Shown here one piece after another: positions 45,508-54,827 of a DNA stretch of 64,000 nt (positions are counted from its first letter, which is position 1; the number at the start of each line of letters is the position of its first letter). Below the pieces are notes generated by a model. It had not been told where the DNA came from. It ran no database searches and was given only the letters and a program-made list of their open reading frames with translations. The stretch spans positions 18,730 to 82,729 of the forward strand of contig JADFZS010000005.1 in NCBI GenBank assembly GCA_015232405.1, given 5' to 3'. The stretch is from Magnetococcales bacterium (GTDB lineage Bacteria > Pseudomonadota > Magnetococcia > Magnetococcales > JADFYX01). The translations under genes and the position numbers were made by a program.

Positions 45508-45623
45508 ATGGTCGGCTTTCTACTAACCTGAGGAGAAATGAAAGCCGACCATCCAAACTCACATTGAGGGAAAGTGAGTTATTAATAAATTCACCAGATA
45601 AAAAAACTGATAGGCTGGTGAAT
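45508..45623. repeat. Three consecutive hairpins between convergent genes
   Basis: Hairpin 1: 13-bp perfect stem 45508-45520/45540-45552 (ATGGTCGGCTTTC). Hairpin 2: 7-bp AACTCAC/GTGAGTT near 45556-45580. Hairpin 3: 9-bp ATTCACCAG/CTGGTGAAT, 45589-45597/45615-45623. They fill the gap between the kinase stop and the small minus-strand gene. No strong T run follows any of them. They may terminate both transcripts or be a structured RNA. Confidence 0.6.
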
Positions 45624-45645
45624 AATTGTGTAATGTAGAACCGTA

Positions 45646-45816
45646 CTAAAAAGGATATGGAATTCCCATTAACATTTTAGTCCAGTTAAGTGGATCTTGG
45701 GGTAGAAATAGTGAATGAAAAATGCTCATTGTCAATGCAAATATCAACATTGAGATGATAGCTGCAAACATGAAACACAATAGCTTTAATTTTATATTAT
45801 GTAGATAAGCATCCAT
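45646..45816 (-). CDS. 56-residue membrane protein
   Basis: ATG at 45814-45816, preceded by TAGGG about seven bases upstream; TAG at 45646-45648. One long hydrophobic helix (about 8-34; LKLLCFMFAAIISMLIFALTM), followed by a periplasmic-type tail with Pro, Trp and aromatic residues (LFLPQDPLNWTKMLMGIPYPF). The well-formed topology and the absence of stops over 56 codons in AT-rich DNA support a real gene. Function unknown; size and shape fit an accessory subunit of a membrane enzyme. Confidence 0.6.
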   Translation of the reverse strand: MDAYLHNIKLKLLCFMFAAIISMLIFALTMSIFHSLFLPQDPLNWTKMLMGIPYPF

Positions 45817-46260
45817 GGCTAAACCCTATTTTCAACTGTGTTTATAACAACAGGCTCATGTTAACTTTGTTATAAATATCGCAAACTCCGTACCAATTAT
45901 TTTGACATTAATAGCCGCGGTATATCATTGATATATCATGGAAATTTTCTAGCAGCTTTTTTCTGGTATGGAGTAGTGCCTAAAATGATTTTCCTGAAAA
46001 CGGGAATGTATTCTTTATTTTTTCATTTGTAGGAATGTTTCTAAACTGTCATGGGGTTCAAAAGAGATGAGGGGGTCGTTATTTTTTTACAAATTTGGCT
46101 AGTATTTTTAAGTCGCTTTAAAAAGTTGCCATTTATTATCAATTAGGCATTTGGCAGCATGAAAATATTTTTTTGCTCAGGGAAGTCACCACAAACCCTG
46201 TCGGTTATATGATCTTCCCTGGAAAAGAGATAAACTGATAGCTTTTTTTTTGTTTAAATA
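45817..46260. other. Intergenic region, nothing identified
   Basis: About 440 bases with frequent stops in all frames. It must hold the promoter of the 56-residue protein gene and the 3' end of the hypothetical gene at 46261, but I see no clear promoter consensus or hairpin. Confidence 0.35.
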
Positions 46261-46983
46261 TCAGGAATATAAATATTGAATTACCTCATGGCATACAACA
46301 TCTACCTGTTTATCGGGACTGACATCTTTTTTCTCTGACTCAATAAAGTATGCTTTTAATTTTTTGTTGATATTATCAGATAGGGAGTTGTTGGCTTGCT
46401 GTGAACTACCAACATCACTCAACTCTTCCAAAGCCATCTCATCCGGCTTTATGCCAGTTAAGCTATGAACCAATCTAATTCCATCGTCCCACTGTTGCTC
46501 TTTATATCTATTGTAGCTCTTCTGAACCAGAGAACTTGAAGGAGGGATTATTTTCATTGAACTCTTGAAAAAATCCAGGCAACCATGTTCCAGGTAAGTC
46601 TGTTGTCGTTTCTCAAAATACTTTCTGTAAGATTTGTATAACGGAATGTTACGTGTTTTCATGTAATGAACTAAATTTTCGGCCTGTTTTTTGTTGTAGT
46701 TTTGTGAGGGATTTCTTTTTTCCTCTTTAACAACCTTATGGACGCGCAACTCCTCAGGAATATTTTTCTTGGGGCAGTTTGCACTAATGCATAGGTTCTC
46801 AATTAGTTCGACAAGTTTTTTCCCAAATATATCTCCATCAAGTAGATCCATTGATAGGAGGGCATCCATATTTTTTGTGTCATTGGCCATTAACAGTTGC
46901 TGAAATTTTTTCCATATTTGCTCATTTAGCTCACTCTTGGTGAGTTTATTTTTTTTTGCATATTTTAAGATTTTGTCACGCAT
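46261..46983 (-). CDS. Hypothetical helical cytoplasmic protein
   Basis: ATG at 46983 has GGAG six bases upstream, giving 240 residues; the longer open frame to 47031 lacks a ribosome-binding site. There is no signal peptide or membrane segment. The sequence is highly charged, Lys/Glu-rich and largely helical, with four or five Cys (for example ENLCISANCPKKN). A central segment KKQAENLVHYMKTRNIPLYKSY and a C-terminal DKQVDVVCHEVIQYLY are distinctive but match no family I know. It stands alone between two long intergenic regions. Confidence 0.65.
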   Translation of the reverse strand: MRDKILKYAKKNKLTKSELNEQIWKKFQQLLMANDTKNMDALLSMDLLDGDIFGKKLVELIENLCISANCPKKNIPEELRVHKVVKEEKRNPSQNYNKKQAENLVHYMKTRNIPLYKSYRKYFEKRQQTYLEHGCLDFFKSSMKIIPPSSSLVQKSYNRYKEQQWDDGIRLVHSLTGIKPDEMALEELSDVGSSQQANNSLSDNINKKLKAYFIESEKKDVSPDKQVDVVCHEVIQYLYS

Positions 46984-47540
46984 GGGCATCTCCAAATTTA
47001 TATTACAATTCCCACCCCATCTTATTAACAACCGTTTATTATTAAGTGTTTAGATAATCGGTAGCTAGTAAAACCAATGCAAGTTTTGTGCAATTCATGG
47101 TTTTCTCAAAACAAAGACTGCTACCATTGTTCTGCATATGTTCGTGTTGGCTGGTTGATTTTGGTATCTGTAACAGGGTCAAATCACCTCTATTTTTAAG
47201 AGAACTAATATCTAACATAAACAGATGTAACCCTTTTTATATTTATCATTTACATATTGTAGTTACCAAAAAAGTTGAGCATTTTCTATAGCTTGCTTTA
47301 AAAATATATTATTAATTATTTACTGACTTTTAGTTTCTCCACTGTCCTATAGACTGTCTTGAGCTTTAAGCCAGAATGTAGCATTATTCAAAGTGTAAAA
47401 ATAGTGATTTTTTTATATAAGAATAATGAATATTTATTGAATGTATGTAAACGCATACAAAAATAAATGCACATGAAATGGTGTTTTTTTTCTCACAAGT
47501 GAGAACATATTCTGATGAGATATTTGATAGACCAATATGG
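46984..47540. other. Intergenic region, no gene supported
   Basis: About 560 AT-rich bases. It contains a TCTCAC/GTGAGA inverted repeat at about 47491-47504 next to a T run on the plus strand, and a TGTATG...GCATACA-type repeat near 47443-47459. A 67-codon plus-strand frame at 47088-47291 lacks a ribosome-binding site and looks non-coding. The end of the long minus-strand cytochrome operon falls here. Confidence 0.4.
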
Positions 47541-48086
47541 TTACTGCTTTTTTGTCTTTTCTTCCCAGACCCATAGGGCAGCTCTAGCTTTAGGGAGGTA
47601 GGGATTATCCTTTTTACTCAAGTGAATAAAAGTACGCATGGCACCTCTAGCACCTTCAATATCTTTCATGTTTTCCAGAGCAATGGCTAAACCATAATAG
47701 GCATTGGCTTGAGTCGGCTTTATCTCTATGGTTCTAGCAAAAAAATCGTGAGCTATTTTGTTTTTGTCCAGACCAAGCATGGCAAATCCCATATTGACAT
47801 TGGCTTCTGGTAGTTCTGGTTGTTGTGATAAAACCCATTGAAATGCGGTAATAGCATATTTGTACTGTTTTGCATGGAGCATCACAGCTCCCTCTTTAAA
47901 CCTTTGCGCAATTTTCTCTTCCATAGTTAGATCTGCAGCTTGAGTCTGTTTTGGCAGATCCTTCGGTGCTGGCTTATCAATGGTGTTTGGCGTTGTTGGA
48001 TAGTAGTTGACAGCCATACCCAAACCACCAATTAGGATAACGGTTGCAATAGCAGTTTTAATTTTTTTGTTATAAAATTGCTTCAC
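47541..48086 (-). CDS. Membrane-anchored TPR protein
   Basis: 181 residues. One N-terminal membrane segment (about 10-28), a Pro/Lys-rich linker, then three or four TPR repeats (about 58-165; AVMLHAKQYKYAITAFQWVLSQQPELPEANVNMGFAMLGL read in parts, then AHDFFARTIEIKPTQANAYYGLAIALENM). The layout resembles CcmH/NrfG/CycH-type TPR proteins that present apocytochromes to the haem lyase. Its ATG overlaps the preceding stop by four bases. As the last gene after ResB, CcsA and the oxidase-like subunit, a role in cytochrome maturation or assembly is likely. Confidence 0.82.
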   Translation of the reverse strand: MKQFYNKKIKTAIATVILIGGLGMAVNYYPTTPNTIDKPAPKDLPKQTQAADLTMEEKIAQRFKEGAVMLHAKQYKYAITAFQWVLSQQPELPEANVNMGFAMLGLDKNKIAHDFFARTIEIKPTQANAYYGLAIALENMKDIEGARGAMRTFIHLSKKDNPYLPKARAALWVWEEKTKKQ

Positions 48087-49453
48087 TGTATATTGTCCAT
48101 TGGATTGTAAATGGTTTTAAAGGCAATATATAAAAACAGAAAGCTGGCTGAAAGTGCGATTAAGCCACCCATTCCCATTAGTATCATGCCCCCTTTTTCT
48201 GGTAAAGTAGCGGTAAGTTGTTCACCCCAGGTTGTCTTTCTTGGTGTACCATGGAGACCTGACCAAGCCAAACCGATAATTAAAAAAAACATCCCTGTGC
48301 CATATATTCTAGGTTGTAAACGAACTAGCTTTAGCAGTGAAATATTAAAACCCAGACGAGGCAGAATGTAATAGGTCCACCCCATATAAGCCAAGGTGAT
48401 GGCTCCTACAGTTCCGTGATAATGGGCGGTGACGATGACTGAATCTCCTTCAATCATTGTTCCCACGAAAATACCCAGACAGAATAAAAAAATTGAAATG
48501 GCTAATGGGATACCATCGGCTTGATTATTATTTGGTAGAGTGGGGCGGTTATTCTTTTGCCACCAGTTCAAGATAATACCACCAGCTATAGCCGGAACAG
48601 GAAGCCAAGTACCATAAACCATCAAATTGGTAAAGAATAACCTGTATTCCAAGGAGTCTGGTGAATTTATCGGTAAAATCCATAACGATAAAAGTACAGG
48701 CAAAAATCCAAGTATAAACCAATAACCATAGGTTCTACTACGCCAGAATAGCCTTCCCCCTATCTCCTTGCTCAAGCTCAGCCAGACCGAGAGCATGAGT
48801 ATTGTATGGGTAAATTGCAGCATGTGACCACCACCCCAGAACAGTGATTCAAAATAGTCATGCCCTCTCTCATCCCCTGTAAGTAGCAGGTAAGCATGAC
48901 CCATGATCAACATGGCAATTATAAGGGAAAAAGCACTGGTAATCATAGCGACAGATTGATCTATCTTTATCGACTTTTTAGCGATATTTATCAATATTGT
49001 CCTTAAAGCCATCAATAATATACCCAATGAAAAAAGAAGTAAGCCGGTAAAAAATAATGGTGCTTTGAGGACCGGCAGATAGTTATTGGGAATAGGCTCA
49101 GAAGGGGTGAAAAGAGCAGCTAGCAGCATCAGCATACTGCCAACGCTGGAAATCTTAACGGAGGTATTAGCCAAAGAGATTAGTTTGTTGCTACTAGAGA
49201 AACTCCATATTGCGCTGGCAAAGGCTAAAAACCAGATAACTACAGCATAGTTGACGTGAAGAATCAGAGCAGTATGGAAAAAATCTGACTCAGGAAAAAA
49301 AATATCTAGAAATGGTGTGCGCAAGATAACCAAAATAAGAGCAAATATGCTAGATATTGATAAAGCAGTTAATCCGAGCAACAACCAGTTTTTGGTAATC
49401 TGTTGTGTCTGCTGATCTTTTAAATCTTTCACCTGGATGCTACCTGTATTCAT
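48083..49453 (-). CDS. Haem-copper oxidase subunit I-like membrane protein, CuB ligands incomplete
   Basis: ATG at 49453 overlaps the CcsA stop (ATGA) and has AGGGGG in position; the longer frame upstream is spurious. 456 residues and about 12 membrane helices. Subunit I-like histidines: H66 in the second helix region (ILHVNYAVVIW), H210 (FWGGGHMLQF) and the H344-x-H346 pair (AHYHGTVGAITLAYMG). The paired His that normally completes CuB about two helices after H210 is absent (that segment reads LFFTNLMVYGTWLPVPA). It may bind two b-type haems without a CuB site and act as a quinol- or cytochrome-linked electron-transfer subunit rather than an oxygen reductase; this is inference. Confidence 0.78.
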   Translation of the reverse strand: MNTGSIQVKDLKDQQTQQITKNWLLLGLTALSISSIFALILVILRTPFLDIFFPESDFFHTALILHVNYAVVIWFLAFASAIWSFSSSNKLISLANTSVKISSVGSMLMLLAALFTPSEPIPNNYLPVLKAPLFFTGLLLFSLGILLMALRTILINIAKKSIKIDQSVAMITSAFSLIIAMLIMGHAYLLLTGDERGHDYFESLFWGGGHMLQFTHTILMLSVWLSLSKEIGGRLFWRSRTYGYWFILGFLPVLLSLWILPINSPDSLEYRLFFTNLMVYGTWLPVPAIAGGIILNWWQKNNRPTLPNNNQADGIPLAISIFLFCLGIFVGTMIEGDSVIVTAHYHGTVGAITLAYMGWTYYILPRLGFNISLLKLVRLQPRIYGTGMFFLIIGLAWSGLHGTPRKTTWGEQLTATLPEKGGMILMGMGGLIALSASFLFLYIAFKTIYNPMDNIQ

Positions 49454-50265
49454 ACAACCCCCTGATGAGCAGAGGTGGAGATAAATGGAAAACCGAAAAA
49501 GGTGATAAAAGCAACTATAAACACCAGGATCACCATAACTGCACCAAATCGTGGTGAAGGTTGGAGTAGGGGACGGATATGGAGAGCTAAAGCGAGAAAA
49601 AGCCAGGTAATCAAAGACCAGGTTTCCAATGGATCCCACGACCAATATCGTCCCCAAGCATCTTGTGCCCAAATAGCACCAGCAACCAGCATCAATGTAT
49701 CAAAAATCAACCCCAACCCCATGAAGCGATAGGCTAGCTCATCAAGAGCTTTATCTGATGGTAGTGAGGGGAATCTCTGTATTTCAGATTTGCTATAGCG
49801 AAGTAAAATAACTACTGACAAGCCGACGGCAATAAGCGTGGCCCCTAAAAAAACCTTGCCGAAACCGATATGAATATAGAGCCATATTGTATCATATGTT
49901 GCTGGTAACGTTGAGTCTCTAGAGTCAGCTAGAAGCAGCCAGCCCATCATTATGAATAGGATAGGTATAACAGTAGCTGCAATAGGGCGGATTTTTGGAA
50001 TTCTCCAATAGCTCAGGACAAGAGCTAGCATTAAGCTCCAAATATTACTGGATAAAATTTCATACATGGTTCCAAATGGACCATGACCCAGACGGTTCCA
50101 TCGTACCCCAATGGCACTGGTGTGGAGAATCAGACCCACCAACATCAAGCCAAGAATTAATCTTTCAGGTTTTTTCCCCATGACAACTGCGATAATCGCC
50201 AAGCTACCAGCCAGAACATATACGCAAAGTGCCGCCCACAGCAGGGCTGATTCCATATTAACCAT
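49450..50265 (-). CDS. ccsA: CcsA/ResC cytochrome c biogenesis protein
   Basis: 271 residues and about eight membrane segments. The WWD signature is present: WAQDAWGRYWSWDPLETWSLI (about 199-219 in two parts), with the flanking His residues H48, H132 and H229 expected for haem handling in system II. With ResB it forms the cytochrome c synthase that exports haem and attaches it to CXXCH motifs outside the membrane. AAAGAG lies nine bases before the ATG, close behind the ResB stop. Its presence between multihaem cytochromes and the oxidase-like gene suggests a synthase dedicated to this locus. Confidence 0.94.
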   Translation of the reverse strand: MVNMESALLWAALCVYVLAGSLAIIAVVMGKKPERLILGLMLVGLILHTSAIGVRWNRLGHGPFGTMYEILSSNIWSLMLALVLSYWRIPKIRPIAATVIPILFIMMGWLLLADSRDSTLPATYDTIWLYIHIGFGKVFLGATLIAVGLSVVILLRYSKSEIQRFPSLPSDKALDELAYRFMGLGLIFDTLMLVAGAIWAQDAWGRYWSWDPLETWSLITWLFLALALHIRPLLQPSPRFGAVMVILVFIVAFITFFGFPFISTSAHQGVV

Positions 50266-50271
50266 AAAAGG

Positions 50272-51246
50272 CTACTCTTTATCCCAAGGATTGTGTTTAT
50301 ATTTTGTAAGGAAATGAACCATCAATGCAAAAACTGCTATTACACAAGAGGCCAATAGCCAGGGAATTGTAATATCATAAAATATGGTATATCCCACCCA
50401 GGTGCCAAGCTTTTCATAGATTAATAGTCCCTCTGGGGTGTTGAGCCTATCCCCTGGTTTCATAACGTACGATTTACCCAATAGGCTAACACGTAGTTTA
50501 TGCTCTACTGGTGTAGAAAATACGCTCTTTTGTTCAGGGTTGGGAATAGGGGTTTTTAACTCCAACATAGTGAGTATGTCCAGAGTTGTTCCGGGTATTT
50601 TCCAGTTTGTAGATAGCCCTGAGCCCAACCGTAGACTAGGAAGGTTAACTGTACCCAAAGAGAGTGGGGAGCCATCTGCTGGCTGCCAACCAAAAAGTGG
50701 CGAAAAACCAAAATGGCGTGTGGGTAGGATACGGTAGCCTTTTAAATAAAGTGGCTTGCCATCACCGATAACTGCCTTGTATTTCTCATTAGAATCAGCT
50801 TGCCACAAAACAACATTGTTGGTTTTACCCCGTTTTCCATCGGCCTTATATTTAACCTCAATACTAATATGTTTAAAAGGTAGCTGTTCCAAAACAGAGA
50901 TATCATGCCAGGGGCCATTTTCCCGGTATAACAACCTACCTGTAAACTGCTCTCCAGCAGCCAATTCAAAACGGCCTTTCAGGTAGGTCATTCTGGAGAG
51001 ACCAGTTAACAGTATAATAACCAGGAGAGCAATATGAAACACCATCAAGGCCCACTCACCACGAAATGATGGGGTATGGATGATAGCAGCCAGAAGGTTT
51101 ATGCATAGAATAGCAAAAGGCAATGCCAAAACTTCTGTCGGTGTAAAACCCATTTTCAGGACCAACACCGTACCCAATCCAAAGGCCAATAGGGCAAAGA
51201 CTGTAACCCACAAGGATGCCAGTGATTCTAAACTGAGGAGTTTCAA
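50272..51246 (-). CDS. resB: ResB-like cytochrome c biogenesis protein
   Basis: 324 residues, TTG start. Three N-terminal membrane segments (about 8-30, 36-56 and 66-86), a periplasmic domain of about 190 residues, and a fourth segment (about 290-312; IPWLLASCVIAVFALMVHF). This is the ResB/Ccs1 layout, although shorter than many ResB proteins (450 residues or more). The conserved stretch FTGRLLYRENGPW and the C-terminal GTWVGYTIFYDITIPWLL fit the family. It acts with CcsA. It follows the 11-haem cytochrome gene by 24 bases. Confidence 0.86.
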   Translation of the reverse strand: MKLLSLESLASLWVTVFALLAFGLGTVLVLKMGFTPTEVLALPFAILCINLLAAIIHTPSFRGEWALMVFHIALLVIILLTGLSRMTYLKGRFELAAGEQFTGRLLYRENGPWHDISVLEQLPFKHISIEVKYKADGKRGKTNNVVLWQADSNEKYKAVIGDGKPLYLKGYRILPTRHFGFSPLFGWQPADGSPLSLGTVNLPSLRLGSGLSTNWKIPGTTLDILTMLELKTPIPNPEQKSVFSTPVEHKLRVSLLGKSYVMKPGDRLNTPEGLLIYEKLGTWVGYTIFYDITIPWLLASCVIAVFALMVHFLTKYKHNPWDKE

Positions 51247-51270
51247 GGTGATAGATTAATCCTAAATTAG

Positions 51271-53727
51271 TTAACTACAGGTATCTTTCATCCATTCTAC
51301 ACCTCTATTACCAGTACCCCACCCGCAATCATTCTCCAACCAGTTTCCACTTGATCTCCAATTTAGAATACGCAGAGCGGCATTAAGATAATATGGGCCT
51401 TTGGTATATTTACTGTTGGCTGAACCAACTTTGGTTCCTTCTGGCTGTCCTGCTTCTGCACCAACATCGTTAAGGTTGACTAAAAGAGCCTTGTTTTTCC
51501 AGCCATGAGGCACAGCGACATGACATCTGGTACAGCGTATATTGGAGATTTTTTTAGCATGGTAGCCATGGAGATTATCATCTTTTTCACAGCAAAAACC
51601 GCTTTTTCCTGCACTGTCTGTCGCATAACGGGTGTAGTTGTGGCATTTAAAACAGAGATCGCCCTGGGCGCCAATACCAGTACCCTGATCCCAATCTCCT
51701 TTTAAGATAAAGTTTTTACTAGAGCCATGTGGACCCCACGGTTTACCAGCATTTGGGGTCGATGTTCCATTGGCTGTAGCTGAACCGTGGCAATCAGAGC
51801 AGTACATGGTCTGGTCACCAATATTACTGTTGGAGCCGTTCCAGGGAGCCAACCAGTAATTGCCCATACCACCACGAACTGCCAAACTGCGTCCTGTAGG
51901 CCAGATAACCGGATGCCATGATCGATGGTTGCCTCCAGGCTCCCCTTGATCCGCTCCGGTACCAGAATCATTGGCATCGGCTGCAAACTCCATGGCTTGG
52001 TTGGTAAATTGTGTAATATCGTTGCCGTTGGCTGCCGATGTTCCCCCACCAGAGTCACCTAAATTCGGACGGTTACCTGTGGGATAGGTGCCATTGTCAT
52101 TATAGGCAAAGTCGGAGTGACACCTTAAACAGATCTGATACTCTCTTGTGACATGATTTGCAGATCTTGCTGTACTGGCAGAAGCACCACCATCACCCTT
52201 TTTTTCTACATAACTGGAAGGTTTGTCCAGCCAATTGGTTGTTGCATAAACTGGCTCCACACCCCATGTTCCCCGCAATGCCCCTGAGGCAATATTGGTG
52301 TGCATTGTAGTAGAAGAGTGGAGATGGGTTGCAGAGGTAGAGGCTCCTGTTGCATTAAATTTTTGGTTTTTCATTACACGATGGGGGTTGTGACAATCGG
52401 TACACTCTACATGCCGATTGTCGAGATTCCCTTTACCAATGGATAGTGCAGTCTCCTGAAAATCCGCATTGATAATGTCATGTTTCTCTTCAGTGCCAAG
52501 AGTTGGTTGGTCACCTGTAGTTATCGGCATGTGTTTATAACCAGCCGTTGTGAAATCTGTACGGATATCCGGGACATCATTATTAACATCATTTACCAAT
52601 ACATTATCCGTATCAGTTACATTTCTATGACATTGGTAACAGGTCTCTTCAATGGCTGAGTTACCACCTAATTTTGGCGAAGAGGTACTATCGGTTCCTT
52701 CTCGTAGCAACCTCCTGGAACCGGTAACTGTATGTGTATCGTGACAGTTAAGGCAGGAGGCTTCCCAAACTTGAATATTGTTGGGGAATTCTCTTATTTC
52801 AGCAGCCTCTCCCACACCGGATTTATAAGTCTCATTGGCATCGGTACTATTGGCGTGTACAGAGGTGGCCCAATCACTTTTTCCCTTATCGTGACATGCA
52901 AGACAGATTATATCGTTTGCAGGAGAGAAAGTTGAACCTGCTGGGTTTGCTTTTTGAAAACGGTTTAAACGTAAAAATTTAATACTGGCTGTTTCAGAGG
53001 CATCTCTTAAATGGGGGTCGTGGCAGGATGAGCACTGCACCTTATGATCTTCCAAGGGGAGAATAGGTTTTGGGTTAACACCAGAAACCCGATTCCCCAT
53101 AATTAAATCTCCACCTGAGCTATAGGGAGGGGTACGAAGCTCACCATCTGCTGTTGCCAATGCGGAGTCATAGGTAAATGAAATTGGGTGGTCGTTGCTA
53201 AGATCAATTCCCAGATTTCTGGTAAAACCGGATGAGGCTCCAGAACTACCATCAGGCATTACACCACCCGTACCGGTTCCGTTCATTGTAATGGATACAG
53301 GATCTTCTCCTCCCAACACATTTACAGAACCAATGGCAAGGGTTCCATCATGACATGAGAGACAGAGTTTTGAAGTTCCGCCCGGGCCAGCTTGCAGCTC
53401 TGCAATATTTGCATCAATTGAGGTGGATTCGTACGTTCCAGAGTAATTTGCTGTGGAAAATTCCCGGTTCCAAAGTGGAGAGTTTACCCCTGTTGCCAGT
53501 GAAGCTCCATGGGGTGTATGACAAAAGATGCAGACCTGATCTTCGGTCGCAGCTTTGACTGTTCTTGTTGGTCCACCAGAATAATCTGTGTTTGAAAGAT
53601 TGTGTTTTGTCCTTCGCACATCTGAGACACGCTCTGCATTGGCCCATTGTGTCCCGGACCATAACAAGATGGACAAAATTATAGTGAAAAGAGCTTTGTT
53701 TACTGTAAAAAATGGTGATTTCTTCAC
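51271..53727 (-). CDS. 11-haem secreted cytochrome with OmcE-like N-terminal module
   Basis: 818 residues; GTG start overlaps the NHL gene stop (GTGA) with AGGAGGT upstream. Signal peptide about 1-31. Eleven CXXCH: CIFCH, CLSCH, CSSCH, CLACH, CLNCH, CYQCH, CTDCH, CLRCH, CSDCH, CFKCH, CTRCH. The first ~300 mature residues parallel the whole tetraheme protein at 61927: KHNL, CIFCHTPHG, CLSCHDG, NLGIDLSNDHPISF, CSSCHDPH, then CLACHDKG in the same order. Seven further haems follow in a Gly/Ser/Asn-rich chain with no membrane anchor. It is probably extracellular, perhaps a cap, base or branching subunit for the tetraheme protein. Family resemblance is seen; filament role is inferred. Confidence 0.93.
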   Translation of the reverse strand: MKKSPFFTVNKALFTIILSILLWSGTQWANAERVSDVRRTKHNLSNTDYSGGPTRTVKAATEDQVCIFCHTPHGASLATGVNSPLWNREFSTANYSGTYESTSIDANIAELQAGPGGTSKLCLSCHDGTLAIGSVNVLGGEDPVSITMNGTGTGGVMPDGSSGASSGFTRNLGIDLSNDHPISFTYDSALATADGELRTPPYSSGGDLIMGNRVSGVNPKPILPLEDHKVQCSSCHDPHLRDASETASIKFLRLNRFQKANPAGSTFSPANDIICLACHDKGKSDWATSVHANSTDANETYKSGVGEAAEIREFPNNIQVWEASCLNCHDTHTVTGSRRLLREGTDSTSSPKLGGNSAIEETCYQCHRNVTDTDNVLVNDVNNDVPDIRTDFTTAGYKHMPITTGDQPTLGTEEKHDIINADFQETALSIGKGNLDNRHVECTDCHNPHRVMKNQKFNATGASTSATHLHSSTTMHTNIASGALRGTWGVEPVYATTNWLDKPSSYVEKKGDGGASASTARSANHVTREYQICLRCHSDFAYNDNGTYPTGNRPNLGDSGGGTSAANGNDITQFTNQAMEFAADANDSGTGADQGEPGGNHRSWHPVIWPTGRSLAVRGGMGNYWLAPWNGSNSNIGDQTMYCSDCHGSATANGTSTPNAGKPWGPHGSSKNFILKGDWDQGTGIGAQGDLCFKCHNYTRYATDSAGKSGFCCEKDDNLHGYHAKKISNIRCTRCHVAVPHGWKNKALLVNLNDVGAEAGQPEGTKVGSANSKYTKGPYYLNAALRILNWRSSGNWLENDCGWGTGNRGVEWMKDTCS

Positions 53728-54827
53728 TCTTCACCTCCTAAAAACCGCAATATCACAACTCTGCCGTTAAACATATCAGAAATAAATATTCGACCATGAC
53801 CATCACTCCAGACACCGCTCGGTAGATAGAACTGTCCGGTTTCTTGACCTGTGCCACCAATGGGCAGTAAGAACTGGCCTTGTGCATCATAAATCAGCAG
53901 GTGATCATGGAGTGACTCAACAACATATACATTACCCTCGCTATCAGCTGCGACCCCCTTTGGTCGTACCATATTACCAATTTTAATGCCACGGTTACCA
54001 AAAGAGTGTAGATAATCTCCATTAGCATCAAACACTTGAATACGAGCGTTCAGTGTATCAGAGATATAAAGTCGTTGATTGGCAAAGGCGAGATGTGTAG
54101 GAGAGTTGAACTCACCTGGTTTGTTTCCTGGAGAACCGATGGTGTTGATTAGTTTGCCTGAGTCATCAAATACTTTAATGTTGTGGGCGCGAGTATCTGC
54201 AACATAGATCAACCGTCGCTGCGGATCTCTTGCCAACCCTGTAGGTCGTTGCAGATTATGCACACCAAACTCACCGATTGGTGTTCCTTCATGATCTAAG
54301 CGAACAACTCGCCCCAATTCAGCATCTGCAACCAAAATCTGTTTATCTGGTCCCAAAGCAATACCAACCGGAGCACCAAATGGTGTTAAGCTTTTGGCTC
54401 GGTTCCATATTTTTAGAGTACCCTCTGGTTCATCAAATACCACAACGGCATGTTGCCCAACATCGGTAATATAAATACGACCATCTGCATCTACCACCCC
54501 TGATTGCGGACGACGCAAGCCATGTTTATCTTCACTATCACCATACCGTGAGTCTGGATTAAGACCAACAAGCCAACGAACCGCTTTTTCAGCATCTCTC
54601 CTATCTTCAGGGGTTGCAGTTGGAAAATTCTCCCAGCCTGTTAACACTCCTGCATACTCATAACGAGGAACTTCAGGAAGTGAAGGCCATACGGGCCGCA
54701 GTTCAACAGGTAAATTTTCAACTCCATATTGCAAAACATGATGTGACTGCATACCGCCACATCCAGCAAGGAAAACCAAAAGCAGTGCAAAGTTGAGTGA
54801 AACTATCCTGTACACCTTTTCTAACAT
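53724..54827 (-). CDS. NHL-repeat beta-propeller lipoprotein
   Basis: ATG at 54827 has AAAGGA six bases upstream; the longer frame adds 13 residues without a site. 367 residues. Lipobox LAGC (Cys near residue 23). About six NHL blades follow, with repeated RPTGLARDPQRRLIYVADTRAH, SPTHLAFANQRLYISDTLNARIQVFD and RPKGVAADSEGNVYVVESLHD patterns. NHL propellers serve as binding platforms. The gene overlaps the 11-haem cytochrome by four bases, which suggests the two products interact. A second NHL protein lies at 63087. Confidence 0.92.
   Translation of the reverse strand: MLEKVYRIVSLNFALLLVFLAGCGGMQSHHVLQYGVENLPVELRPVWPSLPEVPRYEYAGVLTGWENFPTATPEDRRDAEKAVRWLVGLNPDSRYGDSEDKHGLRRPQSGVVDADGRIYITDVGQHAVVVFDEPEGTLKIWNRAKSLTPFGAPVGIALGPDKQILVADAELGRVVRLDHEGTPIGEFGVHNLQRPTGLARDPQRRLIYVADTRAHNIKVFDDSGKLINTIGSPGNKPGEFNSPTHLAFANQRLYISDTLNARIQVFDANGDYLHSFGNRGIKIGNMVRPKGVAADSEGNVYVVESLHDHLLIYDAQGQFLLPIGGTGQETGQFYLPSGVWSDGHGRIFISDMFNGRVVILRFLGGEE

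Noticed and set aside
47088..47291. 67-codon open frame
   Set aside because: No ribosome-binding site, Cys/aromatic-rich product with no domain pattern, AT-rich context.
49454..49672. N-terminal extension of the oxidase-like protein
   Set aside because: It overlaps the CcsA coding region out of frame; the ATG at 49453 has a ribosome-binding site and the usual four-base overlap.
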